Below, piece after piece: positions 42,806 to 53,600 of a stretch of 63,209 nucleotides of DNA. The notes beneath the pieces were generated by a model, which saw only the letters and a program-made list of their open reading frames with translations, was not told where the DNA came from and made no database searches. The stretch spans positions 1 to 63,209 of the forward strand of contig CALESQ010000090.1 of NCBI GenBank assembly GCA_937907455.1. Reading direction: 5' to 3'. The DNA is from an uncultured Caldilineales bacterium (lineage in GTDB: Bacteria > Chloroflexota > Anaerolineae > JAAEKA01). Position 1 is the stretch's first letter, and every line of letters starts with the position of its first letter. The position numbers were made by a program, and so were the translations under genes.

Positions 42806-45391
42806 TCACTTCTTCCTAAACACAATGGCCTCGCCGTCCACATCGGCCAGCACAGTATCGCCTTCGGCAAAGTCGCCGCGCAGCAGCGCCAGCGCCAACC
42901 GATCCTGCACAAGCTGCTGAATAGCCCGTTTCAGCGGCCGTGCCCCGTACAGCGGATCGTAGCCGCGTTCGGCCAGCAGCGCCACCGCGGCCTCGCTCAG
43001 CAGCAGCGTGATCTTGCGGCCAGCCAGCAGGTGATACAGCCGGTTAAGCTGAATGTGCACGATCTCAGCCAGATGCTCACGCCCCAGCGGGTGGAAGATG
43101 ACGATCTCGTCAATGCGGTTGAGGAATTCCGGGCGGAAAGTGGCCCGCAGTGCCTCCAGCGCATAGCGCCGTGCCTCTTCTTCTGACCGGATGCTGGTTG
43201 CCTGCATCCGGTCGCTGCCCACATTGCTGGTCATAATCACCACAGTGTTCTTAAAATCCACCGTGCGGCCATGACCATCGGTCAGGCGGCCATCATCCAA
43301 CACCTGCAACAGCGTGTTGAATACTTCAGGGTGTGCTTTTTCGATCTCGTCGAACAGCACCACGGCGTAGGGCTTGCGCCGCACGGCCTCGGTGAGCTGG
43401 CCGCCTTCGTCGTAGCCGACATAGCCGGGCGGTGCGCCCACCAGGCGGCTGACGGTGTGGCGTTCCTGATATTCGCTCATGTCAATGCGGATCAGAGCTT
43501 GCTCGTCGTCAAACAGGAATTCAGCCAAAGCGCGGGCCAACTCGGTTTTGCCCACACCGGTCGGGCCGAGGAAGATGAAGCTGCCGATGGGCCGGTTGGG
43601 GTCTTGCAGGCCAGCGCGGGCACGGCGCACGGCATTGGCTACCGCCTGGATAGCTTCGTCCTGACCCACCACGCGGCGGTGCAGGTTGCTTTCCATCTGC
43701 AGCAGCTTTTGCACCTCGCCTTCCATCAGCTTGCTGACGGGGATGCCGGTCCAGCGGGCTACGATCCCGGCGATGTCCTCGGCGTCCACTTCTTCCTTCA
43801 GCAACATGCCGCGGCCCTGCATCCCGGCCAGTTGTTGCTGAAGCTGTGCCAGCTCGCTTTCCTGACTGCGCAGTTGACCGTATTGCAGTTCGCTGGCTTT
43901 TTGCCAGTTTTGTTGACGTTGGGCCTGCTCCACTTGGAAGCGGGTGCGTTCGATCTCTTCTTTTAGTTGTGCGTTGCGCTGAATCACCTGACGTTCGCTG
44001 TCCAGGCGAGCTTCCAGCGCATTACGTTGCTCGGCCAGATCGGCCAGCTCGCGCTCGACGATCTCCAGCCGCTCTTTGCTGGCCTTGTCGCGCTCGCGTT
44101 TGAGCGCCTCACGCTCGATCTCGACCTGCATCACCTTGCGCTTGATCTCATCCAGCTCTGCCGGGTCGCTGGTGATCTCCATGCGCAGGCGGCTGGCGGC
44201 TTCATCTACCAGGTCAATTGCCTTGTCGGGCAAAAAGCGGTCAGAGATATAGCGGTGCGATAGCACGGCTGCGGCAATCACTGCGGCATCGGTGATGCGC
44301 ACGTTGTGATGCACCTCGTAGCGCTCTTTAAGGCCGCGCAGGATGCTGATAGTGTCCTCGACGGTTGGTTCATCTACCAGCACCGGTTGGAAGCGGCGTT
44401 CCAGAGCGGCGTCCTTTTCGATATATTTGCGGTATTCATCGAGCGTGGTAGCGCCGATGGTGTGCAACTCGCCGCGGGCCAGCAGTGGTTTGAGCATGTT
44501 GCCGGCATCCAGTGCGCCTTCGGCTGCGCCTGCGCCTACCACGGTGTGCAGTTCATCAATGAACAGGATAACCAGGCCGTTGCTTTCGGTCACTTCCTTC
44601 AGCACCGCCTTGAGGCGTTCCTCGAATTCGCCGCGGAATTTGGCGCCAGCCACCAGGCTGCCCATGTCCAGGGTGACAATACGTTTGTCCTTCAGGCCTT
44701 CGGGCACGTCGCCACGCACGATGCGCAGTGCCAGCCCTTCGGCAATGGCGGTTTTGCCTACGCCCGGTTCACCGATCAGTACTGGGTTGTTTTTGGTGCG
44801 ACGGCTGAGGATCTGGATCACGCGGCGAATTTCCTCGTCGCGACCGATCACGGGGTCCAGTTTGCCTCTGCGGGCCAGCTCGGTCAGGTCGCGGCCATAT
44901 TTGGCCAGCGCCTGGTAGGTGCTTTCTGGATTTTGGTTGGTGACGCGTTGATTGCCGCGAATGCCCTGCAGGGCTTGCAGCATGGCGTCTTTGCTCAGAC
45001 CGGCCGCGGCCAGCCGTCTGGCCGCACCGTTACCCTCTTTGCCGGACAGCGCCAGCAGCAAATGCTCGGTGCTGACGTATTCATCGCGCATGGCCTCGGC
45101 CTGGGCCTGAGCGGCTTGGAATACGCGCTGCAAGGCCGCGCTGATGCCTGTCTGGGTGGCGCTGCCGTAGACTTTGGGCCGCTGATTCAGCTCGGCCTTT
45201 ACCTGGGCTGCCAGTTGCGCGGGGTTAGCGCCCAGTCCTTGCACAATCTGCGGGGCCACGCCATCAGCCTGTTGCAGCAGGGCCAGCAGCAGATGTTCTG
45301 GTTCAATTTGCGCCTGATTCAAGGCTTCGGTCAAGGTTTGCGCTTCCAGGACAGCATCCTGGGCGCGCTGTGTCAGTTTATCCAGTCGCAT
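42806..45391 (-). CDS. clpB: ATP-dependent disaggregase ClpB
   Basis: An 861-residue Hsp100 disaggregase. The N-terminal double Clp-N domain, first AAA+ module with GEPGVGKTA, coiled-coil middle domain (about 410-530, long runs of Glu, Arg and Gln) and second AAA+ module with GPTGVGKTE are all present, in the usual order and length. The middle domain distinguishes it from ClpA and ClpC. ATG 45391 is used because the Clp-N fold starts there; upstream in-frame ATG 45427 adds 12 residues. No CIRCE element was found; a TATAAT at 45492-45487 lacks a matching -35. Confidence 0.96.
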   Translation of the reverse strand: MRLDKLTQRAQDAVLEAQTLTEALNQAQIEPEHLLLALLQQADGVAPQIVQGLGANPAQLAAQVKAELNQRPKVYGSATQTGISAALQRVFQAAQAQAEAMRDEYVSTEHLLLALSGKEGNGAARRLAAAGLSKDAMLQALQGIRGNQRVTNQNPESTYQALAKYGRDLTELARRGKLDPVIGRDEEIRRVIQILSRRTKNNPVLIGEPGVGKTAIAEGLALRIVRGDVPEGLKDKRIVTLDMGSLVAGAKFRGEFEERLKAVLKEVTESNGLVILFIDELHTVVGAGAAEGALDAGNMLKPLLARGELHTIGATTLDEYRKYIEKDAALERRFQPVLVDEPTVEDTISILRGLKERYEVHHNVRITDAAVIAAAVLSHRYISDRFLPDKAIDLVDEAASRLRMEITSDPAELDEIKRKVMQVEIEREALKRERDKASKERLEIVERELADLAEQRNALEARLDSERQVIQRNAQLKEEIERTRFQVEQAQRQQNWQKASELQYGQLRSQESELAQLQQQLAGMQGRGMLLKEEVDAEDIAGIVARWTGIPVSKLMEGEVQKLLQMESNLHRRVVGQDEAIQAVANAVRRARAGLQDPNRPIGSFIFLGPTGVGKTELARALAEFLFDDEQALIRIDMSEYQERHTVSRLVGAPPGYVGYDEGGQLTEAVRRKPYAVVLFDEIEKAHPEVFNTLLQVLDDGRLTDGHGRTVDFKNTVVIMTSNVGSDRMQATSIRSEEEARRYALEALRATFRPEFLNRIDEIVIFHPLGREHLAEIVHIQLNRLYHLLAGRKITLLLSEAAVALLAERGYDPLYGARPLKRAIQQLVQDRLALALLRGDFAEGDTVLADVDGEAIVFRKK

Positions 45392-45552
45392 GGTTATTCT
45401 CTCTTTCTCTTGAATGCTTGTAGCCACTTCATACTATCAGCCATTCATCAGAATTAAGCTAGAGAAGCGTTAGTGTTATGTTAGAAATTATACCTTAAGC
45501 GACCGGCATGGACTGAAATTCAGGCTCGTATCGTTGCTAATCGGCCTTTTAC

Positions 45553-45580
45553 TTGACATTATGGCAAGCCTCGCTACAAT
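45553..45580 (+). promoter_or_regulatory. Promoter of the xer recombinase-punA operon
   Basis: A perfect TTGACA (45553-45558), a 16-bp spacer and TACAAT (45575-45580). The expected start is near 45587, about 54 nt before ATG 45641. Confidence 0.75.
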
Positions 45581-45640
45581 GAACGCTACTGTTTCCATAA
45601 CATAACGCCCTGCCTCTTTATTGAAGGGATTTCCACTATT

Positions 45641-46534
45641 ATGCAAAAGCAAGTTGAAGACTATTTGGATTATCTTGCCACCGAAAAAGGGTCTTCTGAC
45701 AATACGTTGGCCGCTTATCGCAACGATCTGGTCCAGTTTAGTCAATACATCATTGAACAGGGCCATTATTTGCTGTGGAGCCAGGTGGATCAAAACGCCA
45801 TTATCACCTATATTTTGCACATGAAAGAGCTGGAATATGCTTCTTCCACCGTGGCCCGCAAAATTGCTGCAATTAAGTCCTTTTTTCACTACCTGCACGC
45901 CGAAAACACCATTGCCGGTGATCCCACGGTTGAGCTGGAAACTCCCAGAGTTAAAAAACACCTGCCCAAGGCGATCTCAGAAGAGGATATTGAACGCTTG
46001 CTGGCCGAGCCGGGCAAATCAGCTTCACCCAAGGGACTGCGCGACAGCGCTCTGCTGGAACTGATGTACGCTACCGGCATGCGCGTGAGCGAAATGGTGT
46101 CGTTGAACGTGCAGGATGCCGACTTGGAAGCGGGTACCATCTACTGCACCGGTAAAGGCGACCGTGAACGTGTGGTGCCGATCTATGATCATGCCGTACA
46201 GATGTTAGACGAGTATTTGGCTCACGGACGCCCGGCGCTGCTGCACGGCAAAAAGGAAGATGGGCTGTTTTTGAACCATCGCGGCGAACGGCTGACCCGC
46301 CAGGGGCTGTGGCTGATTATCAAGCAATACGTGGATGCGGTGGGCATCGAAAGCGAAGTGACCCCGCACACGCTGCGTCATTCCTTTGCTACTCACCTGC
46401 TGCACGGTGGGGCCAAGCTGCGCGATGTGCAAAAGCTGCTGGGCCATGCCAACATCTCCACCACCCAGGTTTACACGCAGGTCACGCGCGATCATCTGCG
46501 TGAAGCCTACAACGAAGCACATCCGAGGGCCTGA
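45641..46534 (+). CDS. xerD: Tyrosine recombinase XerC/XerD type
   Basis: A 297-residue site-specific recombinase of chromosome dimer resolution. The N-terminal SAM-like core-binding domain runs to about residue 90 (VEDYLDYLATEKGSSDNTLAAYRNDL). The catalytic domain has the first Arg in ATGMRVSEM, then HTLRHSFATHLLHGG, the second His in LLGHANISTTQ and the nucleophile Tyr in VYTQV. It lacks the extra helix insert of integron integrases, so it is not IntI. AAGGGATTT precedes ATG 45641. It is followed 5 nt later by punA. XerC versus XerD cannot be separated here. Confidence 0.9.
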   Translation: MQKQVEDYLDYLATEKGSSDNTLAAYRNDLVQFSQYIIEQGHYLLWSQVDQNAIITYILHMKELEYASSTVARKIAAIKSFFHYLHAENTIAGDPTVELETPRVKKHLPKAISEEDIERLLAEPGKSASPKGLRDSALLELMYATGMRVSEMVSLNVQDADLEAGTIYCTGKGDRERVVPIYDHAVQMLDEYLAHGRPALLHGKKEDGLFLNHRGERLTRQGLWLIIKQYVDAVGIESEVTPHTLRHSFATHLLHGGAKLRDVQKLLGHANISTTQVYTQVTRDHLREAYNEAHPRA

Positions 46535-46539
46535 CCGTT

Positions 46540-47382
46540 ATGGAAGCAATTCCCACGCACGAACATTTTAACGAAGCGCTGGCCGTTATCCGCCAGGCAA
46601 CCCCTTTGCAGCCGCGCATTGCGATTGTGCTTGGCTCTGGCCTGAGCGCCGTAGCCGACGCAGTGAGCAACGCCGTGCATCTGCCTTTTGCAGCTATTCC
46701 GCATTTTCCTGTGTCCAGCATCGAGGGGCATCAGGGTCGGCTGGTGCTGGGTGAGCTGGAAGGCAAGCCGGTGGCGGTGATGCAGGGGCGCACGCATTTC
46801 TATGAAGGCTATTCGCCGCAGCAGGTAACGTTGCCGGTGCGGGTACTGCGCCTGCTGGGCGTGGAAACGCTGATCCTCACCAACGCAGCGGGCGGTTTAA
46901 ACAAAAACTTCCACACCGGCGACTTGATGCTGATTGTAGATCACATCAGCCTGGCAGCGATGGCGGGATCCAACCCGCTGCGCGGCCCGAACGATGCTTC
47001 GTTTGGCCCGCGTTTTCTCGACATGAACGGGGCTTATGATCGCAAGCTGCGCGAGCTGACTATCCGTGTGGCCGCCGAACAGCACATTCCCCTGCAACGC
47101 GGCGTCTACGTGGGGTTGGCTGGCCCTACCTACGAAACTCCGGCAGAAATCCGCTTCTTGCGGCTGATCGGCGGTGATGCGGTGGGCATGTCTACCACCT
47201 CGGAGACGGTGGCAGCACGGCATAGCGGCATGCAGGTGTTGGGCATTTCCGGCATCAGCAATATCGTGATTGACGAGCTGGATAGCGACACCAGCGTGAA
47301 CCATGAAGAGGTGCTGGAGGCAGGTGCGCTGATCACGCCGCGCATGACTGCGCTGCTGCGCGGAGTTTTGGCCGCGTTGTAA
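46540..47382 (+). CDS. punA: Purine nucleoside phosphorylase (PunA/trimeric type)
   Basis: A 280-residue phosphorylase that splits (deoxy)inosine and guanosine into base and pentose-1-phosphate. The family hallmarks IAIVLGSGLSAVADAV, GHQGRLVLGEL, QGRTHFYEGY, LTNAAGGLN, GPTYETPAEIRFLRLIGGDAVGMSTTSE and the late Asn/Asp base site SNIVIDELD are visible. The length is that of trimeric PNP/MTAP. It lies 5 nt after the recombinase gene. A terminator hairpin follows the stop. Confidence 0.94.
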   Translation: MEAIPTHEHFNEALAVIRQATPLQPRIAIVLGSGLSAVADAVSNAVHLPFAAIPHFPVSSIEGHQGRLVLGELEGKPVAVMQGRTHFYEGYSPQQVTLPVRVLRLLGVETLILTNAAGGLNKNFHTGDLMLIVDHISLAAMAGSNPLRGPNDASFGPRFLDMNGAYDRKLRELTIRVAAEQHIPLQRGVYVGLAGPTYETPAEIRFLRLIGGDAVGMSTTSETVAARHSGMQVLGISGISNIVIDELDSDTSVNHEEVLEAGALITPRMTALLRGVLAAL

Positions 47383-47441
47383 ACATCTGTAACCCCGACA
47401 GCGTGTTATTCGTATTACCAGTTGAGTTCATCATCTTTTGC

Positions 47442-47468
47442 GATGCCCGTATAGCACGGGCATTCGTT
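47442..47468 (+). terminator. Terminator-like hairpin after punA
   Basis: TGCCCGT (47444-47450) and ACGGGCA (47456-47462) with a 5-nt loop, followed by TTCGTTTCGT. It lies 60 nt after the punA stop and 22 nt before the next start codon. Confidence 0.55.
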
Positions 47469-47489
47469 TCGTCTTGAGGCATTTTTTGC

Positions 47490-48254
47490 ATGGCCGTTTT
47501 GGTCAGTTTGATCAGCAATAACGCAACCTGGATCTACGCGGCGTGTCTGGCGGCAGCGCTTTTTCTGCTGCGCACGGCGTTGCTGGCGCGCCGCGAGCGG
47601 CAGCAAGCAGCTTTTAGCCTGGAGCGCGAGGCCGCGCTCAACCGCACTCACAGCACATTGCGCTGGGCGCTGCTGCTGTTGGCCGTATTGGCTGTTACCT
47701 ATTTCGTGGCTAACCGTCTGCCAGCCAGGATTCGTCCGGCTGTGGTCGAGGCTGAACCTACGGCCACACCGGTGTTTCTGATTGACACACCGACGCCCAC
47801 CGCCGAGCCAACCAGCCAACCGACTGTGCCGCTGGAGCAGCCCACCGAAACCCCAACCCCGCGCCCGCGGGCAACGCCGCGCCCGGTGGAAACGGATACG
47901 CCCACCCCGCGCCCTACCACGCCCCCTGCGCCCGTAGTGGTTGCGCCTTCCTGCCCGGATGCGCGGGCGATTATTCTGGAGCCTGGCATAGGGCAACGCC
48001 TGTCTGGTCCTGTCACGGTGATCGGTTCGGCGCAGACAGAAAACTTTCAGTACTACAAGCTGGAGTTCAAAGCGGCCGGTTCAGCAGGAGACTTCAACTT
48101 CTACCTGCGCCGCGATGCCGCCGTTACCAACGGCCCGCTGGGTACCATCAACCTGGCCGGGCTGCCTGCGGGCGACTATCTTTTGCGCCTGGTTACGGTG
48201 GATGTAACCGGCAATTTTGGTCAATGCACTGTTCAAATCAGCTTCAGCGGCTAA
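47490..48254 (+). CDS. Membrane-anchored protein with Pro-Thr linker and C-terminal beta domain
   Basis: An unrecognised 254-residue protein. Two hydrophobic segments (about residues 10-32 and 55-72) flank a charged loop RRERQQAAFSLEREAALNR. A Pro-Thr linker of about 75 residues follows (TPTAEPTSQPTVPLEQP), and then a roughly 90-residue beta domain (CPDARAIILEPGIGQRLSGPVTVIGSAQTENFQYYKLEFKA...) resembling Ig-like surface modules. It is probably exposed on the cell surface. It is followed 18 nt later by the metallopeptidase gene and shares its style, so the two may act together. GAGG lies 11 nt before ATG 47490. Confidence 0.7.
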   Translation: MAVLVSLISNNATWIYAACLAAALFLLRTALLARRERQQAAFSLEREAALNRTHSTLRWALLLLAVLAVTYFVANRLPARIRPAVVEAEPTATPVFLIDTPTPTAEPTSQPTVPLEQPTETPTPRPRATPRPVETDTPTPRPTTPPAPVVVAPSCPDARAIILEPGIGQRLSGPVTVIGSAQTENFQYYKLEFKAAGSAGDFNFYLRRDAAVTNGPLGTINLAGLPAGDYLLRLVTVDVTGNFGQCTVQISFSG

Positions 48255-48272
48255 CGACAAGGAGATACGCGC

Positions 48273-50384
48273 GTGATCGAGAAGAAAAACAATACCTTAT
48301 GGTGGATTATTGGCGGACTGGTGGTTTTGTTGTGTTGTTGCCTGCTGTTCATGGTGGCAGTGGGCGGTGTATTGTTCGGTGTGATCACCAATGCTGCCAC
48401 TACCTATGAAGCAGGGCCGTTCACGGACATGGACGATACCTTCGGCTTCCCTGATATGTTCGAGGCGACCCCCGATGCAATGGATGATTTCCCCACAGCG
48501 ACGCCACAAGGCTCGGCCACGCGTGAGCCGGGTGCTTCGCTGCCGCCGGCGCAGGCCAGCAGCTTCCTTACCGAAGAACAGTTGAAAACGGTGATTGTGC
48601 CGGGGCGCGATCTGCGCGTGCTGGCCGAGGGGTTGCGCGGTGTCGGGACAATCTCTGAAGTGGTGCGCAGTGAACCGCGCGCTTACAAGCTGGGTGACAG
48701 CGATACCTTCTGGGTAAGCAACGAAGACAGCGGCTCGCATCAGCAGATCAAAGCCAAGCTGGTGTACGTGAACGATGTGCTTTACATCTGGGTGGAAGAA
48801 GGGGTGCGCTACGATCTGAACGACATCAAGGCGTCGGCAGACAAGTTCGCCAAAGAAACCTACCCAACCAACCGTGAGTATTTCGGCAGCGAATGGAGTC
48901 CTGGTGTAGACAGCGACCCGCGCCTGCATATCCTGCATTCAGTCAAGCTGGGCAGCGGCATTGCAGGCTATTTCAGCGGCGCCGACGAGGTGAGCAACAA
49001 GGCTCAGCCTTATTCCAACGAGCGCGAGATGTTTTCAATCAACATTGATAACACCGAGCCAAACAGCGATTTCTACGATGGCGTGCTGGCCCACGAATTC
49101 CAGCACATGATCCATTGGTATCAGGACAAGAACGAAGCCACCTGGGTGAACGAAGGGCTAAGCGAGTTGGCGATGGAGATCAACAACTACGACACCGGCG
49201 GCTCGGAATGGATGTTCACCCAGCTCCCCGATACGCAACTCAATGCCTGGAGCGATGATCCCAACGGTCGCACTGAACACTACGGCGCTTCTTATCTGAT
49301 GATGAGCTACTTTGCCGAACGCTTCGGCCACGCCATGATGCAGGCGGTGGTGGCCGATGACGCCAACGGCATTGACGGCTTTAACAATGTGTTGGCTGCC
49401 GAAAACACCGGCCTGACGTTTGATGATGTTTTTGCCGATTGGGTAGTGGCTAACCTGTTGGATGACCCTGAACTGGCCGACGGCCAATATGGCTATCAGG
49501 GGCTGGATTTGGGTGAGGTGGAACGCGATCTGGTGCTGCGCCGCTTCCCTGCTCAGATCGAAAGCGATGTCAGCCAGTACGCCACTGACTATATTGAGCT
49601 GAAAGGCAACGGCACGGTCACGGTAGATTTCCGCGGGGCGATCACCTCGAAACTGGCTGCCAACAAGCCCTACAGCGGCCAATCGGCTTGGTGGGCTAAC
49701 CGCGAGGATGACTCGGACGCGCGTCTGACCCGCAGCTTCGACCTGAGCGGCGTCAACTCGGCCACCCTGAGTTTTATGACCTGGTACGACATTGAAGATG
49801 ACTGGGATTATGCCTATGTGATGGCCTCAAGCGATGGCGGAAAAACCTGGAAGCCACTGCAAACCGAGGCCAGCGTGGATACCAATCCCAACGGCAACAG
49901 CTTTGGTTGGGCCTTGACGGGCTGCTCCGGTGATCCAACCAGCACAGAAGCCGGTGATACCTGCAACGCCAAATGGGTAGAGCAGACTGTTTCGCTGGAT
50001 GAGTTCACCGGCAACGCCGCTGTGCTGATCCGCTTCCAGTATATCACCGATGACGCGGTCAACTACCCCGGCTTCTTTGTAGACGATGTCAGTATTCCTG
50101 AAATCAACTTCAGCGATGACATGGAAAGCGTTGAGAGCGGTTGGCAGAGCGAGGGCTGGATTTTATCCGACAACATCCTGCGCCAGCGCTGGCTGTTGCA
50201 GGTGATCGAGCTGGAAGACGGCAAAGAGCCAGTGATTACCCGTGTGTCGGTGGATGAAAAGGGCCTGGCCCAGCTAACCATCAATGGCCTGGGCAGTGAC
50301 AAGAGCGCCATTCTGGCTATCAGTGGTTTGGCGCCGGTGACTACGGAAAAGGCGCTGTACGAGTTTTCGGTTACCGCGCAGTAG
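48273..50384 (+). CDS. Membrane-anchored zinc metallopeptidase (M6/M30-like)
   Basis: A 703-residue extracellular protease. One membrane helix (11-38, with CCC) acts as anchor or uncleaved signal, a linker runs to about 95, and the catalytic domain has HEFQH at 274-278 and the likely third ligand in WVNEGLSELA (Glu294). The C-terminal 230 residues hold an immune-inhibitor-A-like MAM/jelly-roll region (ATLSFMTWYDIEDDWDYAYVMASSDGGKTWKPL...VLIRFQYITDD...GFFVDDVSI). The start is GTG 48273 after AAGGAG. Family choice between M6 and M30 is uncertain; the peptidase call itself is firm. Confidence 0.82.
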   Translation: MIEKKNNTLWWIIGGLVVLLCCCLLFMVAVGGVLFGVITNAATTYEAGPFTDMDDTFGFPDMFEATPDAMDDFPTATPQGSATREPGASLPPAQASSFLTEEQLKTVIVPGRDLRVLAEGLRGVGTISEVVRSEPRAYKLGDSDTFWVSNEDSGSHQQIKAKLVYVNDVLYIWVEEGVRYDLNDIKASADKFAKETYPTNREYFGSEWSPGVDSDPRLHILHSVKLGSGIAGYFSGADEVSNKAQPYSNEREMFSINIDNTEPNSDFYDGVLAHEFQHMIHWYQDKNEATWVNEGLSELAMEINNYDTGGSEWMFTQLPDTQLNAWSDDPNGRTEHYGASYLMMSYFAERFGHAMMQAVVADDANGIDGFNNVLAAENTGLTFDDVFADWVVANLLDDPELADGQYGYQGLDLGEVERDLVLRRFPAQIESDVSQYATDYIELKGNGTVTVDFRGAITSKLAANKPYSGQSAWWANREDDSDARLTRSFDLSGVNSATLSFMTWYDIEDDWDYAYVMASSDGGKTWKPLQTEASVDTNPNGNSFGWALTGCSGDPTSTEAGDTCNAKWVEQTVSLDEFTGNAAVLIRFQYITDDAVNYPGFFVDDVSIPEINFSDDMESVESGWQSEGWILSDNILRQRWLLQVIELEDGKEPVITRVSVDEKGLAQLTINGLGSDKSAILAISGLAPVTTEKALYEFSVTAQ

Positions 50385-50406
50385 CAAGCGAAGATGGTTT
50401 GTATAA

Positions 50407-50440
50407 AACAGGCTCAGCCAAAAAGCTGAGCCTGTTTTTT
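50407..50440. terminator. Bidirectional terminator between metallopeptidase and dnaE
   Basis: AACAGGCTCAGC and GCTGAGCCTGTT form a 12-bp perfect stem with a 6-nt loop followed by TTTT, and AAA precedes the stem. The flanking genes are convergent, so it can serve both. Confidence 0.85.
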
Positions 50441-50605
50441 GTTGAATTAAACCAGGGCTACAAGATGGGTCTGGCACACCAGCCAGATTAGAAATGGCTG
50501 GCTGGCTTTTTGCTCTGGCCCGCTTCTTTGCCCTGCTTCCCTGTCTTTCCCCTTTGCCGAGCCAGCACTGCACCAACCCTGGCTGTTTCAGCTCAGCCAT
50601 GCAGG

Positions 50606-53600
50606 TTACTCCAACTCGTGTATGGCTATGCTGCCGGTGCCCAGCTTCAAAACCAGCTTTTGTTGCAACTCTGCGGTAAATACCACCCGGTCGTTGGGAA
50701 AATCAAGCCGAACTGCCGAGCTGTTTTTGCGGATGACGATGCAGAAGCGGTCTTGCCCCGCGGTTTTGCGCAGTTGTTCGACCACCCAACTTAGCAGCGT
50801 CTTGTCGCGCTCGACATCAGGGGTGCGTTGCACGGTGATGACGATCTGGCGCGCGGGCGCAGGGGGCGGCGGCGCGGGCGGTGCTTGCTGCCGCGCGGGC
50901 GCAGCAGGTGCGGTGGCGGCAGGCACAGGCATCACCCCGCCGGAGGGCGCTTCACGCAGCCAATCTGGCTCTTCCAGGGTGAACAGGTTTTCACCAGCGG
51001 CTTCTGCGCCCTGCCACACTTCACTATAGCTGAAATCGGCAGATTCGGCCAGCCGTTGCTGCGACGGGGCGGCCGGGAGATAATGATAGGCCGCGCTTGG
51101 GCTGCCGTTGCTGAAGCTGGGGCTTTGGCGCAGCGCGGCGTATGGGTCTTCGTCGTTAGCCGCGCTGTTGATTGTTACATAGGTTTGCACCGCATCGCAC
51201 AGCACGTTCACCGATTCACCGCGTTTTTCGGCTTTGCCGCGCACCAGCACAATGCGATCCTGCACCCACAGATCTTTGCTTTCTTCCCAGGTACGGGGGA
51301 ACACCACCACATCACATTGGCCCTGCAAGTCCTCCAGGGTGACAAAGGCCATGCGGTCACCTTTTTTGGTGGTGATTTGGTTAGTGCGCACAATGCTGCC
51401 GGCCAGCACCACCGATTTGCCGACCTGCTCGTCGCTTAATTCACCGCAGGTGCAGGTGATGATACCCGTCAGGTCCACCGCCATCTGCTGCAAGGGATGC
51501 GACGACACGTAGACGCCCAGCAGCTCCTTTTCCATTTCCAGCCGTTGCCGCGGGTTAAGCGGTTCGACCCGCGGCAGGGCCAGCGCCGAGGACACGGCAC
51601 GAGTGGCGTTCTCGGTGCTGCCCCCCAGCAGATCAAACAGGCTCATCTGCCCGGCTTCTTCGGCGGCAAAGCGCGCTCGGCTCATGCCTACCATCTGATC
51701 CATCGCCTCAAGCAACTGGCCGCGCTCGCCGAAGGCATCCAGCGAACCGACTTTGATCAGACATTCCAACGCTTTCTTGCCCACCTTGCGCAGGTCAACG
51801 TCTTCGCATAGCGCTTCCAGTGTGGAGAAACCATCCGTTGGGCGGCCGGCCAGCACCGCCTCTACTGGACCTTCGCCCACGTTCTTGATGGCGGCCAGAC
51901 CATAGCGGATTGCCGCGCCCGGCGGTACTGGAAAGGCATAGGCCATATGCAGATCGCGCCCGGTGACTGGCGAGGCGTTGCGGCCCTGTTCTACCGTGAA
52001 GTTAAAGCTGCTGGCGTTGATGTCCGGCGGCAGCACCTCGATGCCCATGCGCCGCGCTTCGGTGATGTAGTAGGCTACTTTCTCCGGGTTGTCACGCTCG
52101 ACGTAGAGCAGCGCGGCCATATATTCCAGCGGATAGTGCGCCTTCAAATAGGCTGTCTGCACGGTAATCACCGCGTAGTCGGCTGCGTGGCTGCGGTTGA
52201 AGCCATAGCGGGCAAAGCCCAGCAGCGCGTCCCAGATTGCGTCCGCTTCTTTCTGGGTCAGGCCGGACTTGGCCGCCGCACCCTTGACGAACACCTCGCG
52301 CTGCTGCAACAGCGTCTTTTCGGACTTCTTGCTGATCGCCCGGCGCACATTGTCCGCTTCGCCGCCCGTGTATCCGGCGATATCCGTCAACAACTGCATC
52401 ACCTGTTCCTGGTAAACACAGTTATGCACAATGACATTATCGGCCACAAAGCTATGAATACCGTCAACCGTGAGATCATAGACATGCTCATCGCCGACAA
52501 GCTGAATATCAACGATCTCGGTCCACAGGACATGCAGCCTTTGTTCGCTCAGTGGCAAGGGCAAAGATTGAGCTGGCATAGCTGCTACACGCGCAGGTAC
52601 GCGCTCCCGCGTACGTTTCATGCCTGTAAAAAATTGTCGGTCAATGCCATGTACTGTCATCAATGAACGATATGAGCCGTTCCAGACCTGATCAACCTCT
52701 TGTATGAAGCCAGCGCGAGCGATAGTTGGCGCGCTTTTGCCTGTGCATATTACCTGTTTCTTAACGCTGATCATAAATGGCTGCACCAGCGCAGCAAAGC
52801 GCTCAGTATCATAAACTGTTACTTGATAGCTGGTGCGTTCAGTTACGATTGCATTTACCCCAGATACATTGTGATAATGTGCTTGATGAATGACAGAGTT
52901 AATACCAAGTCGCAAGAGTAGCGTTTGGATATCGAGTGCCAAGCGCCGCGAGATGGTCTTATAATGACAAAGTTTGCGCCCCATGTAGCCATCGCCGTCC
53001 CACAAAGAAGCCAGGAAGAAAGCTATATCTTCGGCACTCAATTGAAAAACGAATTCTGGTACAAATTTCTCATGGCTGCGCATACCCCCGCTCGCGCTTC
53101 CTGCTTCGTGTTTCAACCCTAAGTTACGTAACCATGCCAACAAACTATTCGGCGCGTGATATGCACCTGCTTTATCATTGGCTTTTGCCGCGCCTATACG
53201 CGTCACACCTCGTACCTGCTGCGTGAAGGTGGGTTTCACGCCTTCAAATGCAGCCAAACAACCTACGTATTCATCCAGCATTTGTGGATCTTTAGAAACA
53301 AAATCCGCCATGGTGCCGCTTGATAAACTGCCATCGGCTAACAAGTACCCTAACACGCGTAGACGCCTGCGATCAATATAGGGACCATTTTGCTGCGGGC
53401 CGAACAAGGCGGGCGGTGTTGCAATATAATCACCGGCGTGCAGCTCTGCTAAGGGCCGCCATCCCTGTTCGGTTAACAGGCGATGATCGGCCGTCACTTT
53501 TACCTGCGCGCCATTGCGCAGTGTGACGCGATAAACTGGCTTGATACCGCTGTCAATCCAGTGCGTTACCTTGCCGGTAGCTGGCCGCCAATTTTCATCC

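Noticed and set aside
45392..45552. CIRCE/HrcA element upstream of clpB
   Set aside because: No TTAGCACTC-N9-GAGTGCTAA sequence, only a lone TATAAT.
45641..46534. Integron integrase for the cassette array
   Set aside because: The recombinase has standard XerC/XerD motifs, lies in an operon with punA 11 kb away, and lacks the integrase-specific insert.
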